Shown piece by piece: positions 33,519 through 44,789 of a DNA stretch of 64,000 nucleotides. Each line of letters begins with the position of its first letter. Position 1 is the first letter of the stretch. Source of the stretch: Arenicola marina (taxonomy: Eukaryota; Annelida; Polychaeta; Arenicolidae); the NCBI GenBank assembly GCA_964019135.1, contig OZ025250.1:47213174-47277173 (forward strand). Reading direction: 5' to 3'. Below the pieces are notes generated by a model. It worked only from the letters and a program-made list of their open reading frames with translations. It was not told the DNA's origin and ran no database searches. The position numbers were made by a program, and so were the translations under genes.

Positions 33519-33980
33519 GTAAGTTATTACCAAAAAATAGTGTTATCATTAAACACTGCATCAAAACCTTGTGTTTCAGTTACCATATTATTTTCTTATT
33601 GAAAAATATATACACAACAGCAACGGTGAACCAGTCAATGATGGACGCTATCTCGTTGTCTCTCGGAATAAGCAAGTTTCAGATAATAGCACAGGTACCA
33701 GACAGGTAAGTTATTACCAAAAAATAGTGTTATCATTAAACACTGCATCAAAACCTTGTGTTTCAGTTACCATATTATTTTCTTATTGAAAAATATATAC
33801 ACAACAGCAACGGTGAACCAGTCAATGATGGACGCCATCTCGTTGTCTCTCGGAATAAACAAGTTTGAGATAATAGCACAGGTACCAGACAGGTAAGTTA
33901 TTACCAAAAAATAGTGTTATCATTAAACACTGCATCAAAACCTTGTGTTTCAGTTACCATGTTATTTTCTTATTGAAAAT
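33441..33980 (+). repeat. 187-bp triplication of exon end plus intron
   Basis: GAACCAGTCAATGATGGACG starts at 33441, 33628 and 33815, exactly 187 bases apart. Each unit holds the last part of the exon, its GTAAGT donor and an intron piece, so three identical donors follow one exon. The third unit has a C-to-G change (TTTCAG to TTTGAG). Confidence 0.93.
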
Positions 33981-34039
33981 ATATGACCATAACAATATTC
34001 AATATACAATCCTAAAAAATACTACTTATATGTTGCAGG

Positions 34040-34147
34040 CCTAATATCTTCCTGGATATAATAGACGGAACGTGTGAAATTTCTTCGCTGCAGTGGTACC
34101 TGAACGAATTGATATCTGACAAAGACAAAGACCACAAGGCGGTTATA
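34040..34147 (+). pseudogene. Helicase gene, exon linking the two RecA lobes
   Basis: Acceptor TATGTTGCAG and donor TCA|GTACGT. Read in frame with the previous exon it gives VPDRPNIFLDII, then WYLNELISD and KAVIFF, matching the RPN(I/L) motif and motif IV region of RecQ helicases. No stop inside the exon. Confidence 0.75.
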
Positions 34148-34347
34148 TTTTTCAGTACGTGAATACATGTCTGTTATTAACAAGAAATACAAATAATTAC
34201 AATCATCATCGGCGTATCCAGTACAAAATGAAGACACGACATGATATATTATGAACGTCATAGTTAAAGCTAATTAACATGACATTTTACAATTTGTAAA
34301 CTTATTATTTGCCTTTGATAAATTAACGGCTCTGTATCAACAAATAG

Positions 34348-34580
34348 TACAAGTGCTAGAACCGACAGATGCTGATATGCTCATCAGCTTCTTCCATGCG
34401 AAGTTAGACAAAGGCAGTGAAGAGGAAATTCTGGCAGAATTTGCTGAACCTCACTCACAAATTCGATGTCTGATCGCTGCAATAGCGTTTGGCGTAGGAG
34501 TAGAGATTAAAGATATACGATACACCATACACTGGGGTCCCGCGCCCGCCATCATTGACTATTGGCAGGAAGTAGGGCGT
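34348..34580 (+). pseudogene. Helicase gene, C-lobe exon (motifs V and VI)
   Basis: After acceptor CAAATAG the frame reads ISFFHAKLD, RCLIAAIAFGVGV and YTIHWGPAPAIIDYWQEVGR, close to RecQ motif V (normally ATIAFGMG) and motif VI. Thr is replaced by Ala in motif V. The expected GRAGRDG is cut after GR by a candidate donor CGT|GTAATT; without splicing the frame runs on to a stop at 34703 with unrelated residues. Confidence 0.8.
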
Positions 34581-34841
34581 GTAATTGCCACTGGCCAGAA
34601 AATCCGGGGAGCAGAACTAGTCTCCGTTTGGCTTGTTGCGCAACACTGGGTTGGCACACCCAAAGTTGAACCAACGTCCCACACAAGATGGGTTGCAACA
34701 TAAAACCATGTCGTCGTCAGCGTCGAAGGGCAATAAAATAATTAAATAGTGATATTTTTTAACCTTACGTAAAATTACTCACTTCAAAGTGATTAATACA
34801 TATATACACATATAACTTAATCATTACAATATTGTCATATA

Positions 34842-35849
34842 TTAATTACATTGGCCATAAGTGCAGTATAGGTAATCAGACATCTTTGCCCTGGTATTTT
34901 GCTCACGTCGTGGAGCTCCCCAAACACGAGCCACGATCCGACGGGCAAGTTTTTCCATAAGGGGCCATTTGTCTCGTCCCTCAGGGACATCTGGAATGGC
35001 ATCAATGTCATTCATGTTACACAGTTGCATGGCCAGGAGCACCACAAAGCACGCCAAAAAGTCCCAGACATGCTGAAAGTGTTCATCACGTCTGCCTTGA
35101 GTGATCGATGACGGAATCTGTCTTTCAACTGGTACAATGTGCCAATGTCAGCCACACTCCTCTCGGTGAACAACTGGTTCATCGTGTCTTGCATCAAGAT
35201 CCCCTCTTAATGGAATTCTTGTGGAGTTCCTTCCAGTCCTTCTAGTCTTGACACTGGTGTAAGTCCTACGATGGGCGCTCGTTTTGCGTGATTCATTCGC
35301 TCGAAACTGAGTTGGTCTCCGTTACAAGGTACCTTGTGTACCCCGTCCGCGCCAACACGAGGCGCGTACCGCATCAAGTGCTCCATGATCTGGATGACCC
35401 CAGTTGTGGAAGTAGGGTTGGCTTCAATCACCCCCAGATTGACCACCTGAGACTGCCGCCATTTCTCCTGTGTGTGCGTGCGGCCCATGCCATGTTACCT
35501 TGTTGACCAGGTCCTGGAAATAAGGGATGTACGTGACCAGGATTCCCTGGGTGACGACCTGGCACCGCTCTTCAAGAAACAACCAATCACCGGCCTGGGG
35601 CAAGAACACTTGGGGTGCCATGTCACTTGCAGCTACGGTGGTCACGTCGTTAAGATGAAGAGAAGGAAGGCGGTGCTCAACCGCGAAAAATAGCCCCCAC
35701 ACGAGGAATTGATTTCCCTCTTCCAGGCTCTGATGCTTCTTTTGGACCTGCATTTGGACGTTATCCCAGCCTAGGCTAAATGATTTGGGAGGAGCAGGAA
35801 CATTTGGTCTCCTTAGTCCCAAACGCAAGGGACGCTATTCAACCGCATT
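34842..35849 (-). pseudogene. Transposase-like (DUF6589-like) gene, main exon
   Basis: On the minus strand, acceptor TTTATTTCAG precedes 35849. Three overlapping frames follow in order: LGWDNVQMQVQKKHQS with VWGLFFAVEHRLPSLHLN (35828-35424), then VNLGVIEANPTS with VPCNGDQLSFERMNHAKRA (35488-35207), then LFTERSVADIGTLYQLKDRF (35197-35012), ending SDYLYCTYGQCN at 34842. Conserved Asp in WDN and GDQL are candidates for DDE-type catalytic residues. The order matches proteins I remember as DUF6589, common in transposons of cnidarians, molluscs and fungi. At least two frameshifts and an early TAG show decay. Confidence 0.6.
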
Positions 35850-36067
35850 CTGAAATAAATTGTAATGTCATTAAAGGACGCTTTTATTTAAAAAAACATT
35901 TCCGATTTCATGCTAATATAATAAAAGCGCATAATAAAATTAAATATTTATCATACTTTGCTTTATGCATTTTATTATAGAGGTTGTGATTTAATTTCAA
36001 TAATGGTTATTTCATTATTTGAAACTATAAAATTTATATATAAATAATATATTGCCCAAATGTTTAC

Positions 36068-36339
36068 CTGAACAGACACTGTCATCTCAAAAATGTGTTT
36101 GTCATAGGCCAGGGCGTGACTGTCGTTATGCGCTCTCACAGCACCTGCGCACTGGGTGATCCCAAGTGAATGGAGAACCCGGAAAGCAGCGGTACTGGTG
36201 CCCTGCCGCCAGAGTTCAACCCCTACAGATGACTGGGTGAATTTGTATAGCCTGGGCGTCCGGAAGAAGGAGATAACCGACAGTATGGTGCCAAGCTGTC
36301 TGCGCCACATCTCGTCAGTTTCATCGTTGGTCATCATTC
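36068..36339 (-). pseudogene. Transposase-like gene, middle exon
   Basis: Acceptor TATTTTAAG and donor CAG|GTAAAC on the minus strand. The frame reads TDEMWRRQLGTILSVISFFR, then LYKFTQSSVGVELWRQG and FRVLHSLGITQC, a helical region found upstream of the WDN block in this protein type. It is uninterrupted. Confidence 0.55.
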
Positions 36340-36514
36340 TTAAAATATATAATAATCCTGTTATAAGTAAAGTAGGTAATACAATATTTGTCATCGACAT
36401 ATACAGTAAAGACATAGATGTACTATATAAAATTTGACACAATAAAGTATATAATGTTTGTTTTACTAATCTATTTTATAACAGATTTCAATTATATGAT
36501 CATAAATGTATTTA

Positions 36515-37250
36515 CCTTCTTGCCCTTTTGGGTCCTAGAGATACAGAGCGACGTAGTTGACTCGGTGAGGGTTGCATTGCTCCCAAAAGGAAAGACGAAA
36601 GTGAAATTTTCTTGGTGCATTCTTCCAGTACGTTGTACCAAGAAAAGTTTTGGAGATTCTCCAGTGATGAAGGCTGTGATAGAGGGTTTATTGTGTCCTT
36701 GCGATGTCTTCCTGTCACATGGGCCAGCTCCGTCCTAACTCCCGCACGAACTGTGCATCATAGCATTTCTAGCGGCACGGGAGTGCTTCCACAACCAGCG
36801 AAAGGCTTTGTCGTACTTGCTATTGTTTAGGTATCGACACGCCTGAGCCAAAGCTCAGCCTGTATTATCCTAATCTCTGGGTCGCTCCCATTATCTTCTT
36901 TTTCTTGACCCCTTTCCGGTGTGAGGCGATTGTCTGATCTCTTCTGGTCGGGAAAACACGGGTTGCCCGGAGAGAAGATCCGCTTTACACCCGGCGGCGT
37001 CCTCAGCACGAAGGGAGTCTTCGGCGTTATGGGAGTAACAGATGCAGAATCAGAAATCTATAGGCTAGGTGTAGTCGTATTGGGCGTTTCATGTGTATCC
37101 GTAGGTGTGATTAAACCATCTCTTCTGGGAGTGCGTGGTCCGGTCCAGGTTCGACGACTGACGCCGGCTCTAATACGCCGCACACCAGTTTCGCGGATCA
37201 AGCGGGAGCGACAAAGGTGACAAATGAAGCTGGTATTACTTGATGTAACA
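36515..37250 (-). pseudogene. Transposase-like gene, N-terminal exon
   Basis: The minus-strand frame has a C-x2-C motif (FICHLCRSRL-like), a basic Pro/Thr-rich stretch, an in-frame TAG at 37058-37060, PGVKRIFSPG, and then, with frame changes, SKYDKAFRWLWKHSRAARNA. It ends at donor AAG|GTAAAT. The CxxC could begin a zinc finger. The true start is uncertain. Confidence 0.45.
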
Positions 37251-37789
37251 CATCGGCGAAATACACTAGACGCCGTGTATGGGGATGTTTGGGCCAATAA
37301 CTTGTATCTAGAAAGCGAATAGATAATGCACATAAACCATATGATGAAGTGTACGATGTTGAGAGCGGCAAATATATTAAAATATATACAAATATAATAT
37401 AATTAAATAATCGCTAATCTTTTATAATTAATTACAGCATTTTAGGCTTAAAGATAATTATTCTACAATCATTAGAATTAAAACATGGGGATAATATATT
37501 TATATTTCACATAGTGTCTTAATATAAAAGCATATATATAATCATACGGTTGTAAGATTAATAATACTTTTTTATAATAATATAATTATTATATGAATAC
37601 CATGGATGAATATATTATTTTTAGGTGCCTAGATAGGAAAACTATTTGGCTTTGTAAATAATATTATAAAATTATCGATTACCATTCGCCCATACCGCTA
37701 AAGGCTCCAGCAAAAGAGCCAGAAAGTTCATATACATTATTTAATTTGTTCGTATATTCTTTGGGAAGGTTTTCACTAAATAGTATACA
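37251..37789. other. AT-rich subterminal part of the transposon
   Basis: No ORF; would hold the promoter of the minus-strand gene. Confidence 0.4.
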
Positions 37790-37977
37790 AAGTAATGGAT
37801 AAATAGGTTATACCCCTCGTCTAACAACATGTTAGAGAAGATAATGGATCTTTCTGTTTGTCTTGTCAGTTTGAGATTGAGCGTGTGGGGATGTTGGAGG
37901 CCGTTTCGCACAGCACATGTGCGCTTGCTGGTATGACCTTACACAGCCCTTTGCTTGTAATGGTCATGCATGGCTAA
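37790..37977 (-). repeat. Right terminal inverted repeat
   Basis: Reverse complement of 31821-32007; ends with GGCTAA immediately before the TTATGAC target duplication. Confidence 0.9.
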
Positions 37978-37984
37978 TTATGAC

Positions 37985-38580
37985 TACAAGTCAGGCACTA
38001 CATCACACGTTACAGGTCACTGACGTAGACAAAATAACTCTCCTTCTCATTATATTCAACGTTAGACCATGCATGACCGGAAATAGGTCAAGTCACAGTG
38101 CCAATGACGTGTGTTTTAAAGCTATTAACATCCCTTTGAGTCCTTGGAATCAACTTGATTTCATATAAGTTTCAATCACTGAAAATTGGAAGGTGTTTGT
38201 AGAGGGAGAGGGAGGTGCGGGTGTTAATAGGTGGAGCAGGCGGCCACAGCTCAGAATTACAGACATCGTGCCATAAACAATTCAACTAACGTCAGTTGAG
38301 GGCAGCTTAACCGGCTGAACCCACCCCCCCTCAACTTCCCCGGTAATAGTGGGGAGAGAGAGGGGGGGGGGGGGGGGTGTAGGGCAGATTAGGAAGGGCC
38401 CAGTGTGGCTGAGGTGAGTGGCGGGAGGATGTCTGAGTGGCACCCTGTCCCTCCGTCAGAGAGACGTTTACAGTGACACCTTTCTAAACGTAAACAACAT
38501 GTCAAATATCACTTAAAGCTGTCACAGCCGCACCCCCCCCCCACCCTCCCCGCCCCACCAGGGGGAAGGTGGGTAGGGGA
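37985..38580. other. Paralogous non-coding DNA after the transposon
   Basis: Matches 2593-3210 of copy 1, including the G-run near 38365-38380. No gene seen. Confidence 0.5.
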
Positions 38581-38582
38581 GG

Positions 38583-39405
38583 GTGTGTGTTGGTCGGGGG
38601 CAGGCGTTGGTAAGGGGAGGGTGTGTGTTGGTCGGGGGCAGGCGTTGGTACGGGGAGGGTGTGTGTGGGCCGGGGGCAGGCGTTGGTACGGTGAGGGTGT
38701 GTGTAGGCCGGGGGCAGGCGTTGGTACGGGGACGGTGTGTGGTGGGCGGGGGCAAGCGTTGGTAAGGGGAGGGTGTGTGTTGGTCGGGGGCAGGCGTTGG
38801 TAAGGGGAGGGTGTGTGTTGGTCGGGGGCAGGCGTTGGTACGGGGAGGGTGTGTGTGGGCCGGGGGCAGGCGTTGGTACGGTGAGGGTGTGTGTAGGCCG
38901 GGGGCAGGCGTTGGTACGGGGACGGTGTGTGGTGGGCGGGGGCAGGCGTTGGTACGGGGACGGTGTGTGGTGGGCGGGGGCAAGCGTTGGTAAGGGGAGG
39001 GTGTGTGTTGGTCGGGGGCAGGCGTTGGTAAGGGGAGGGTGTGTGTTGGTCGGGGGCAGGCGTTGGTACGCGGAGGGTGTGTGTGGGCCGGGGGCAGGCG
39101 TTGGTACGGTGAGGGTGTGTGTAGGCCGGGGGCAGGCGTTGGTACGGGGACGGTGTGTGGTGGGCGGGGGCAAGCGTTGGTACTGGGAGGGTGTCTGTGG
39201 GCCGGGGGCAGGCGTTGGTGCGGTAAGGGTGTGTGTGGGCCGGGGGCAGGCGTTGGTACGGGGAGGGGGTGTGTGGTCCGGGGGCAGGCGTTGGTACGGT
39301 GAGGGTGTGTGTGGGCCGGTGGCAGGCGTTGGTACGGGGAGGGTGTTTGTGGGCCGGTGGAGGCCTTGGTACAAGGAGGGTGTGTGTGGACCGGGGGCAG
39401 TCGTT
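38583..39405 (+). repeat. 38-bp G-rich minisatellite, copy 2, with higher-order units
   Basis: About 21 units of the family at 18595-19372. Five-unit blocks recur: sequence at 38585 repeats at 38775 (190 bases), and again at 39003 (228 bases, six units), so blocks were duplicated after the split from copy 1. Confidence 0.9.
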
Positions 39406-39409
39406 GGCC

Positions 39410-39930
39410 TGACGCCTCACACCCCCAAGCCTGACACCTCACACGCCCAAGCCTGACGCCCCACACTCCCAAGCCTGGCGCCTTACACACCCAAGCCTGA
39501 GGCCTCACACGCCCAAGCCTGGCGCCTTACACACCCAAGCCTGACGCCTCACTCGCCCAAGCCTGGTGCCTCACACGCCCAAGCCTGATTCCTCACACTC
39601 CCAAGCCTGGCGCCTTACACACCCAAGCCTGACGCCCCACACTCCCAAGCCAGGCGCCTTACACACCCAAGCCTGACGCCTCACACGCCTAAGCGTGAGG
39701 CCTCACACGCCCAAGCCTGATTCCTCACACTCCCAAGCCTGGCGCCTTACACACCCAAGCCTGACGCCCCAAACTCCCAAGCCTGGCGCCTTACACACCC
39801 AAGCCTGACGCCTCACACGCCCAAGCCTGGCGCCTTGCACACCCAAGCCGGACGCCTCACACGCCCAAGCCTGACACCTCACACGCCCAAGCCGGACGCC
39901 TCACACGCCCAAGCCTGACACCTCACACGG
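39410..39930 (+). repeat. 22-bp minisatellite, copy 2, about 24 units
   Basis: Same family as 19375-19600 but more than twice as long, with alternating CACACTCCC/CACACGCCC variants that suggest 44-base dimers. Confidence 0.9.
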
Positions 39931-40150
39931 CCTACTAATAAACAAGAAGGTGTCCAACTCAGCCCGCTTAGCGCCAACCCACCCTCGCTTCAGGACCCCA
40001 AATCCCCCTCTTACCGGCTTTGTCTCGTCCGCTCAATGCCGTAATCTGCTTCCTGTGTATTTTATCTTGCTTTTCAGCCAAAAAACGACACCTCCAACTT
40101 GTTTAGACATCACGACACAAGCATTTATTCCGCTTACAAGGTGAACTGCA

Positions 40151-40622
40151 GGTTACACACCAATAAGTCGTGCGTAGACAAGTATATACCGTCAAGTAGT
40201 GCCTAAAATATGATCGTATATCAGGGTTATATGGTTACTGGTTACTTCTTTCTTTGTATATATTGTTTCTTTTACTAATGTTTGGCCAGATTACTGCCTG
40301 TTGCATTAATCTGTGGCGTATTTAATCATGTTTGCGGACGTTACGGGTGCGTGGTTCGGTCGACCTCATCACATGCTGATTCGCTGGGTGTTTAATTTTC
40401 GGCGGGTCGCGCTAAGGGGGGTGTCATACTATGGGCTGTAGCTAAAAATATCGCACGTGAACCTATGTTCTGTTTGTTGTTAAAATAAAGTTGGATACTT
40501 TCTCTATAATTTGCTATGGCCCATATAGTCAAACATGGTGACCGATTTTTTTCTAGCATGGGGTTGAAAATTTGGGTTTTTGCATTACTTAACATGGGGA
40601 TGGTTTCTATTGGTGTGTAACC
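40151..40622. mobile_element. MITE, 472 bp, TGCA target duplication
   Basis: Ends are GGTTACACACCAATA and its exact reverse complement (15 bases). TGCA flanks both sides (40147-40150 and 40623-40626), and copy 1 has one TGCA at 19870-19873 with no insert. No coding capacity beyond a 67-codon shadow ORF. Superfamily not assigned. Confidence 0.93.
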
Positions 40623-40626
40623 TGCA

Positions 40627-41789
40627 ACAACCCCGCGTTCCCAGGTCGGCCATTTCGAGCGACAACGCGAGATTTCAGCCGTTATTTTGAAAGAGACGAT
40701 CAGATTGGTCGGCCGCCCGACCGCGAAATTTTGAAGTGGCTCAAAATGTAGGTTGCGTCAGCTGTTTGTTTTTTGGTCGCCTTGTCGATCAAGAAGTGGA
40801 CAAATACGTCTACTGGTAAGTTTATAACCACTTATTATGATTTTAGATGTCCACAATTAAAATTGACTGCACAACATGCGTCGCAAATGTTAAATGGGCT
40901 GGGTGTATATATTAATGTAGTCTGTGGTTATTAGGTTAGGGGGCCATTCTCGAGAAGTCACGCAATGCCGAACGACAATCAATTTTTTTGTAACGAATAT
41001 CGCTTAGGTAGATGCATCGCTCATTATAGAGAAAATATCAAGCAATAGGCAGTAGATCTACTGTCCAACCTTTTCTTACTTCAAACTTCATGCCACCTAA
41101 TTCATGTCCACATATTCAAGTAGAGCAAGTCTAATTAAGTCTAAGCAGAAATCATGTTAGAAGCCTTGATATAAATTTAAAAAATGTCCTCGGACCAGAC
41201 TGAACTTTCTGAATAACTGTAACAGGTGTAGACTGTACAAAATGGAACTTGAAGATGATATAGACTCTATACATCTAGTCTTTTTCTTGGGCTAAGAACT
41301 TACCTGAATGCACAGAGTTTTTCTTTTTCAAACCAGTCACATAAATTTTCATTTAGGTTTATGATGTTAAAGTGTATTAAATTCAATTGTTACACCTGTC
41401 CATTTCCAGTTTATAAAGGTTTAATCCCTATATCGTTAATTACTATTGATATAAAGATTGATGACCATTTTGTTCATCTACCAACTTCAATGTGTGAAGT
41501 CAATTTGTAATTGGTAAATTTGCAGCTCGAACAAGACATGTTTCTACACTTTATGCCGTCGTTGCCATATTGTTGTCTGGATGTTGCAACTTGGAAATTG
41601 TACTATGACGGTCATTGGGAAATGATTCAACAACAATTCGCTTAATTCGTTATATTAATTTATCATCATTTTGTGGTTACGTTGCCGAACGATTATAATA
41701 AAATACTACTTAAGGTATTACTTATAATAATAATCTCGCTAAAACAAAGACACTCCATAAATTACTATTTTGTTCAATGTAATGGTTAA
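40627..41789. other. Paralogous non-coding DNA
   Basis: Matches 19874-20972. A stretch at about 41385-41540 is unlike copy 1 (20690-20735) and may be a small insertion or replacement. No gene seen. Confidence 0.5.
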
Positions 41790-42179
41790 ACTGTTTGTGC
41801 CACGCCAAAACAACTTTATTTTATAATAATCTCTGGAGTATGTTTGCATCTTATCGAGGGATGATATTTTCGAAAGACGCTGTGAAAGTATACTCTGAGC
41901 CGATTTCATGTCTCCCGCGCAAAATGTTTCAGCCTGCGTGCGGATCGTATCGTCTCACAACAAATGACGTCATTGGGGAACACAAACGCACGTGCTCTGC
42001 TCCGCTCGCAAGCTGCTGCTTTGAAATCAGATTGTTTTGGCTTCCTTTGGTTGTGTAAAATATACCAACACAGTGTCTTGTTGGATCTTATGGGAATTAT
42101 CCATCTGCAGCAATCAGTTTGTACATATTTCCAAGTGCGGAAACAAACCAGCAGTCACGAATACGATGGATTTGAGCTG

Positions 42180-42363
42180 TCAAAGTGTTACACTGTTACA
42201 GAATACAGTGTCACCTAGGCCTAGCTGTCAGCTCTGTGCGCGGCCCATTTTTGGGACTGACGACTTTGTGTGGAACGCATACGAGAATATGCAGGCTTTT
42301 GGATTAACACTCAGACTGAGAATGGAGATGAAGCCTGGAGTTATTCCTACCATTTCGCTGTGA
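42180..42363 (+). pseudogene. Exon-like ORF in the TTAA element
   Basis: The frame ends PIFGTDDFVWNAYENMQAFG, RLRMEMKPGVIPTISL and a TGA. Flanking sequence has no clear splice sites. It may be a remnant of the element's transposase, but no motif is recognised. Confidence 0.25.
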
Positions 42364-42540
42364 CGAACCTTCAAAGAACAGGTTCACATGGCCGCTAAAC
42401 CTAGCTAACAAGGACCAGCGATACAGATATTACAGTCTGACACTGTGCTCATTTGCATGATCTGGTGACAAAGTCCAGCGGCTACCAGGAATATATTTTA
42501 ACTGACACACTGGTAAGTCTAGTGCCGTAGTGATCAATTT

Positions 42541-43920
42541 TTGTATAGACAGCTAAAGTACAGGGGAGGGGTAGAGGGGAGGGGTAGAGGTGAGGGGGGG
42601 GGGTGGCAAAGCATGCTGTGGGATAGGGCAATCAGTACAAAACAGAACAGGTTGGTGGGATATTGCAGTATCATGTACATACCATCAGATCATGGAGTGC
42701 AGGTAGACATCAGTCCCCCATACACAATTAAGCTAAGTTTGTCTTGACAGTATTGACACTTGTTTTCATTGGGGGGGAGGGGGTCGTGTTCCCAAATCAT
42801 AAAAAATCAATGTCTTTTTTCCCAGGTCACAATGTGTTAAATTGAAAATTCCCCATATACAATGGAAGGGGCGGATACATATATGATATAAATTGGTGAT
42901 ATCTCAATTCACGGTTAGATCTATTTAATATTAAGATTCTCAGTTCACGATTAATGAAAATCATTGATCACAAAGTACAAAACCCATGCAAATTTCATTT
43001 AAATATAATCTGGGAATTGACAATTGTGGATTTTTTAACTTCCATCAACATGATAAACAAGATAAATACACTTTATTCATATTTATTTAGGAAAGTTTTA
43101 TTTAAAAAATGCTTCTATTGAGTCTCTTTCTAAATGACGTTCACTCAATTTGATGGATTTGTTCAGTGCCCAATATTTAACTGATATCCTATGCTGTTGC
43201 TATATTTACATTACATTATAATGTAAGCAATGTTATTTATGCCATTTGTTGATTGTCAGATTTTTATTTCAAACTGTATCTTATGCTAATGAACTAAAAA
43301 TACAAGAGAGGGGGGGGGGGCCAGATTGATATTTTGATGTTTCAAAATTGTTATGTAAGTTATCTGCTGTTCGGCCACGTTCCTAAAGCTTCAACTGTTA
43401 AGTACATCAAAAGTAACTTGTTAAATATTGCCCTTAGTGATTTTGACTAGGCATTATCTCTGCAGAACCTTATTTTCAAGATGCTGGGTATCCAGATTTT
43501 ATGATGGCTTCTTTAGTTAACATAGTATTGCAATATTGTATTAAAACTATTTTCATGGTGCCAGTTATTTGAAGGCTACAATTTGTTTTTCTCTCTTATA
43601 GATTAATTCATGCATCAATTTAAATCCTCAAACCAAACACAAAATAACCATATGCATCACTTTATTCTCTGGATGGATGTGTGTTTTTTTTTAAAGCGGT
43701 CTCATCATGTTTAAATTAAGATATATGGAAATTTTAGACCAGTATATAGCTTGAGTAAGATTCTTTTGATATGATGTGAGAAAGTGTGAAACTGGGTTCA
43801 AAAATCCTCACACGGAAGCAGTGATAAAAGTGTGTAAGATGATTTTGTGAAAACTGTGTTAATTCATTCATTAAATACTCCTTGAATTGTTACAGAATCC
43901 ACTACCACTTATTTGTAGTT
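42541..43920. other. Interior of the TTAA element, no gene seen
   Basis: AT-rich with G-runs near 42580-42605, 42770-42782 and 43310-43320. No convincing ORF. Confidence 0.4.
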
Positions 43921-43949
43921 TTGATATATGACCTTATTTGCTTTCCAGG

Positions 43950-44115
43950 TTCCAATTGCAAAGGATGAACACAAATCTGTGAACACCATCAAAAAATCTT
44001 TCTTTACAAATCATGCAGCCAGGAAAGCAAAAGTTACGAGACACACTCTTTTGGCTCCCCCAAAATTTGGTACTGGCCCAAAGCTTATTATAAGAAAACA
44101 TCTTGTCATTGTATA
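43950..44115 (+). pseudogene. Exon-like ORF after a good acceptor
   Basis: TTTGCTTTCCAG precedes GTTCC at 43950 and the frame reads PIAKDEHKSVNTIKKSFFT, then APPKFGTGPKLIIRKH. The basic composition fits a DNA-binding or transposase fragment, not identified. Confidence 0.3.
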
Positions 44116-44412
44116 CCTACCGGTACTCTTATGTCATTTGAATCAAATAGCTGTTAGCATTTATTCTCATGCGAAACTGAAATTTATATGTAATAAACAT
44201 AATATTTTCGTTCAATTTCTCTTGCATTGTTTCTTTCTATTATTTATATGAATTTTTCATGGTGGGGGGGGGGGGGGCAAGCACTGCCGACCGGAGCGAG
44301 AACGGGCGGCGATTCAATAGGTGCTGTATTCATGAAAATTGACGACCAAGGGAGGGGGGCCCCAACAAGTGACGAGAGGGCATGAACTATTTTGACTGAA
44401 CTGTGACGATGG

Positions 44413-44789
44413 CAGGGGCGGATGTAGGAATTTACCAAGGGGGTGGGGGTGGGGGGTTGCTCTCTGAAAACTTCCGACCGAGGGTTGGGTGTGCTCTCTG
44501 AAAAACTTGCGACCGTGGGGGGGGGGGGCGTGCTCAGAGAAGCCGACTTTAACAGTCTATGTTCAATGTTCAGGTTCCCAAGGGGGTGTTGCTCTCTGAA
44601 AAATTGCGACCGGGAGGTGGGGGGGGGGCTTGGGCTTGGAGAACCCGAATTTAACACTGTATGTTCAGTTTCCCAGGGGGGGGGGGTTGCTCTCTGAAGA
44701 CTTGGGACTTTAACATGTAGGTTAACATGTATGTTGTATGTTCTGTATGTAACCCCCCTAATCCCCCTTCCCCCCTAGATCCGCCACTG
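44413..44789. mobile_element. G-rich MITE-like element, 377 bp (nested)
   Basis: Ends CAGGGGCGGATGTAGG and CCTAGATCCGCCACTG are related to those of the element at 46201-46482, and both share TTGCTCTCTGAAAACTT and GCGACCG blocks with long G runs. A target duplication is not evident here. Confidence 0.7.

Larger units (their letters stand above)
31821..37977. mobile_element. 6157-bp DNA transposon with helicase and transposase-like genes
   Basis: Terminal inverted repeats of about 187 bases (31821-32007 and 37790-37977) begin TTAGCCAT on both ends and stay collinear throughout. Flanks are TTATAAC (31814-31820) and TTATGAC (37978-37984), a 7-bp target duplication with one change. Copy 1 has a single TTATAAC at 2586-2592, the empty site. 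Inside, decayed RecQ-like helicase exons lie on plus (32126-34580) and a convergent gene with a transposase-like (DUF6589-like) protein on minus (37250-34842). From memory, helicase-carrying Academ elements (AcademH) are the nearest described group; the target duplication usually quoted for Academ is shorter, so the assignment is tentative. Both genes have stops or frameshifts. Confidence 0.9.
29760..38590 (+). repeat. Duplicated segment A, copy 2 (split by a transposon)
   Basis: Matches 1-3215 in direct orientation. The match runs 29760-31820, is interrupted by the 6157-bp transposon, and resumes at 37978. It stops near 38590, where sequence equivalent to copy 1 18593 begins. Confidence 0.9.

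Noticed and set aside
36827..37333. Independent host gene on the minus strand
   Set aside because: Lies between the two TIRs and continues into the transposase-like exons, so it is treated as part of the transposon.
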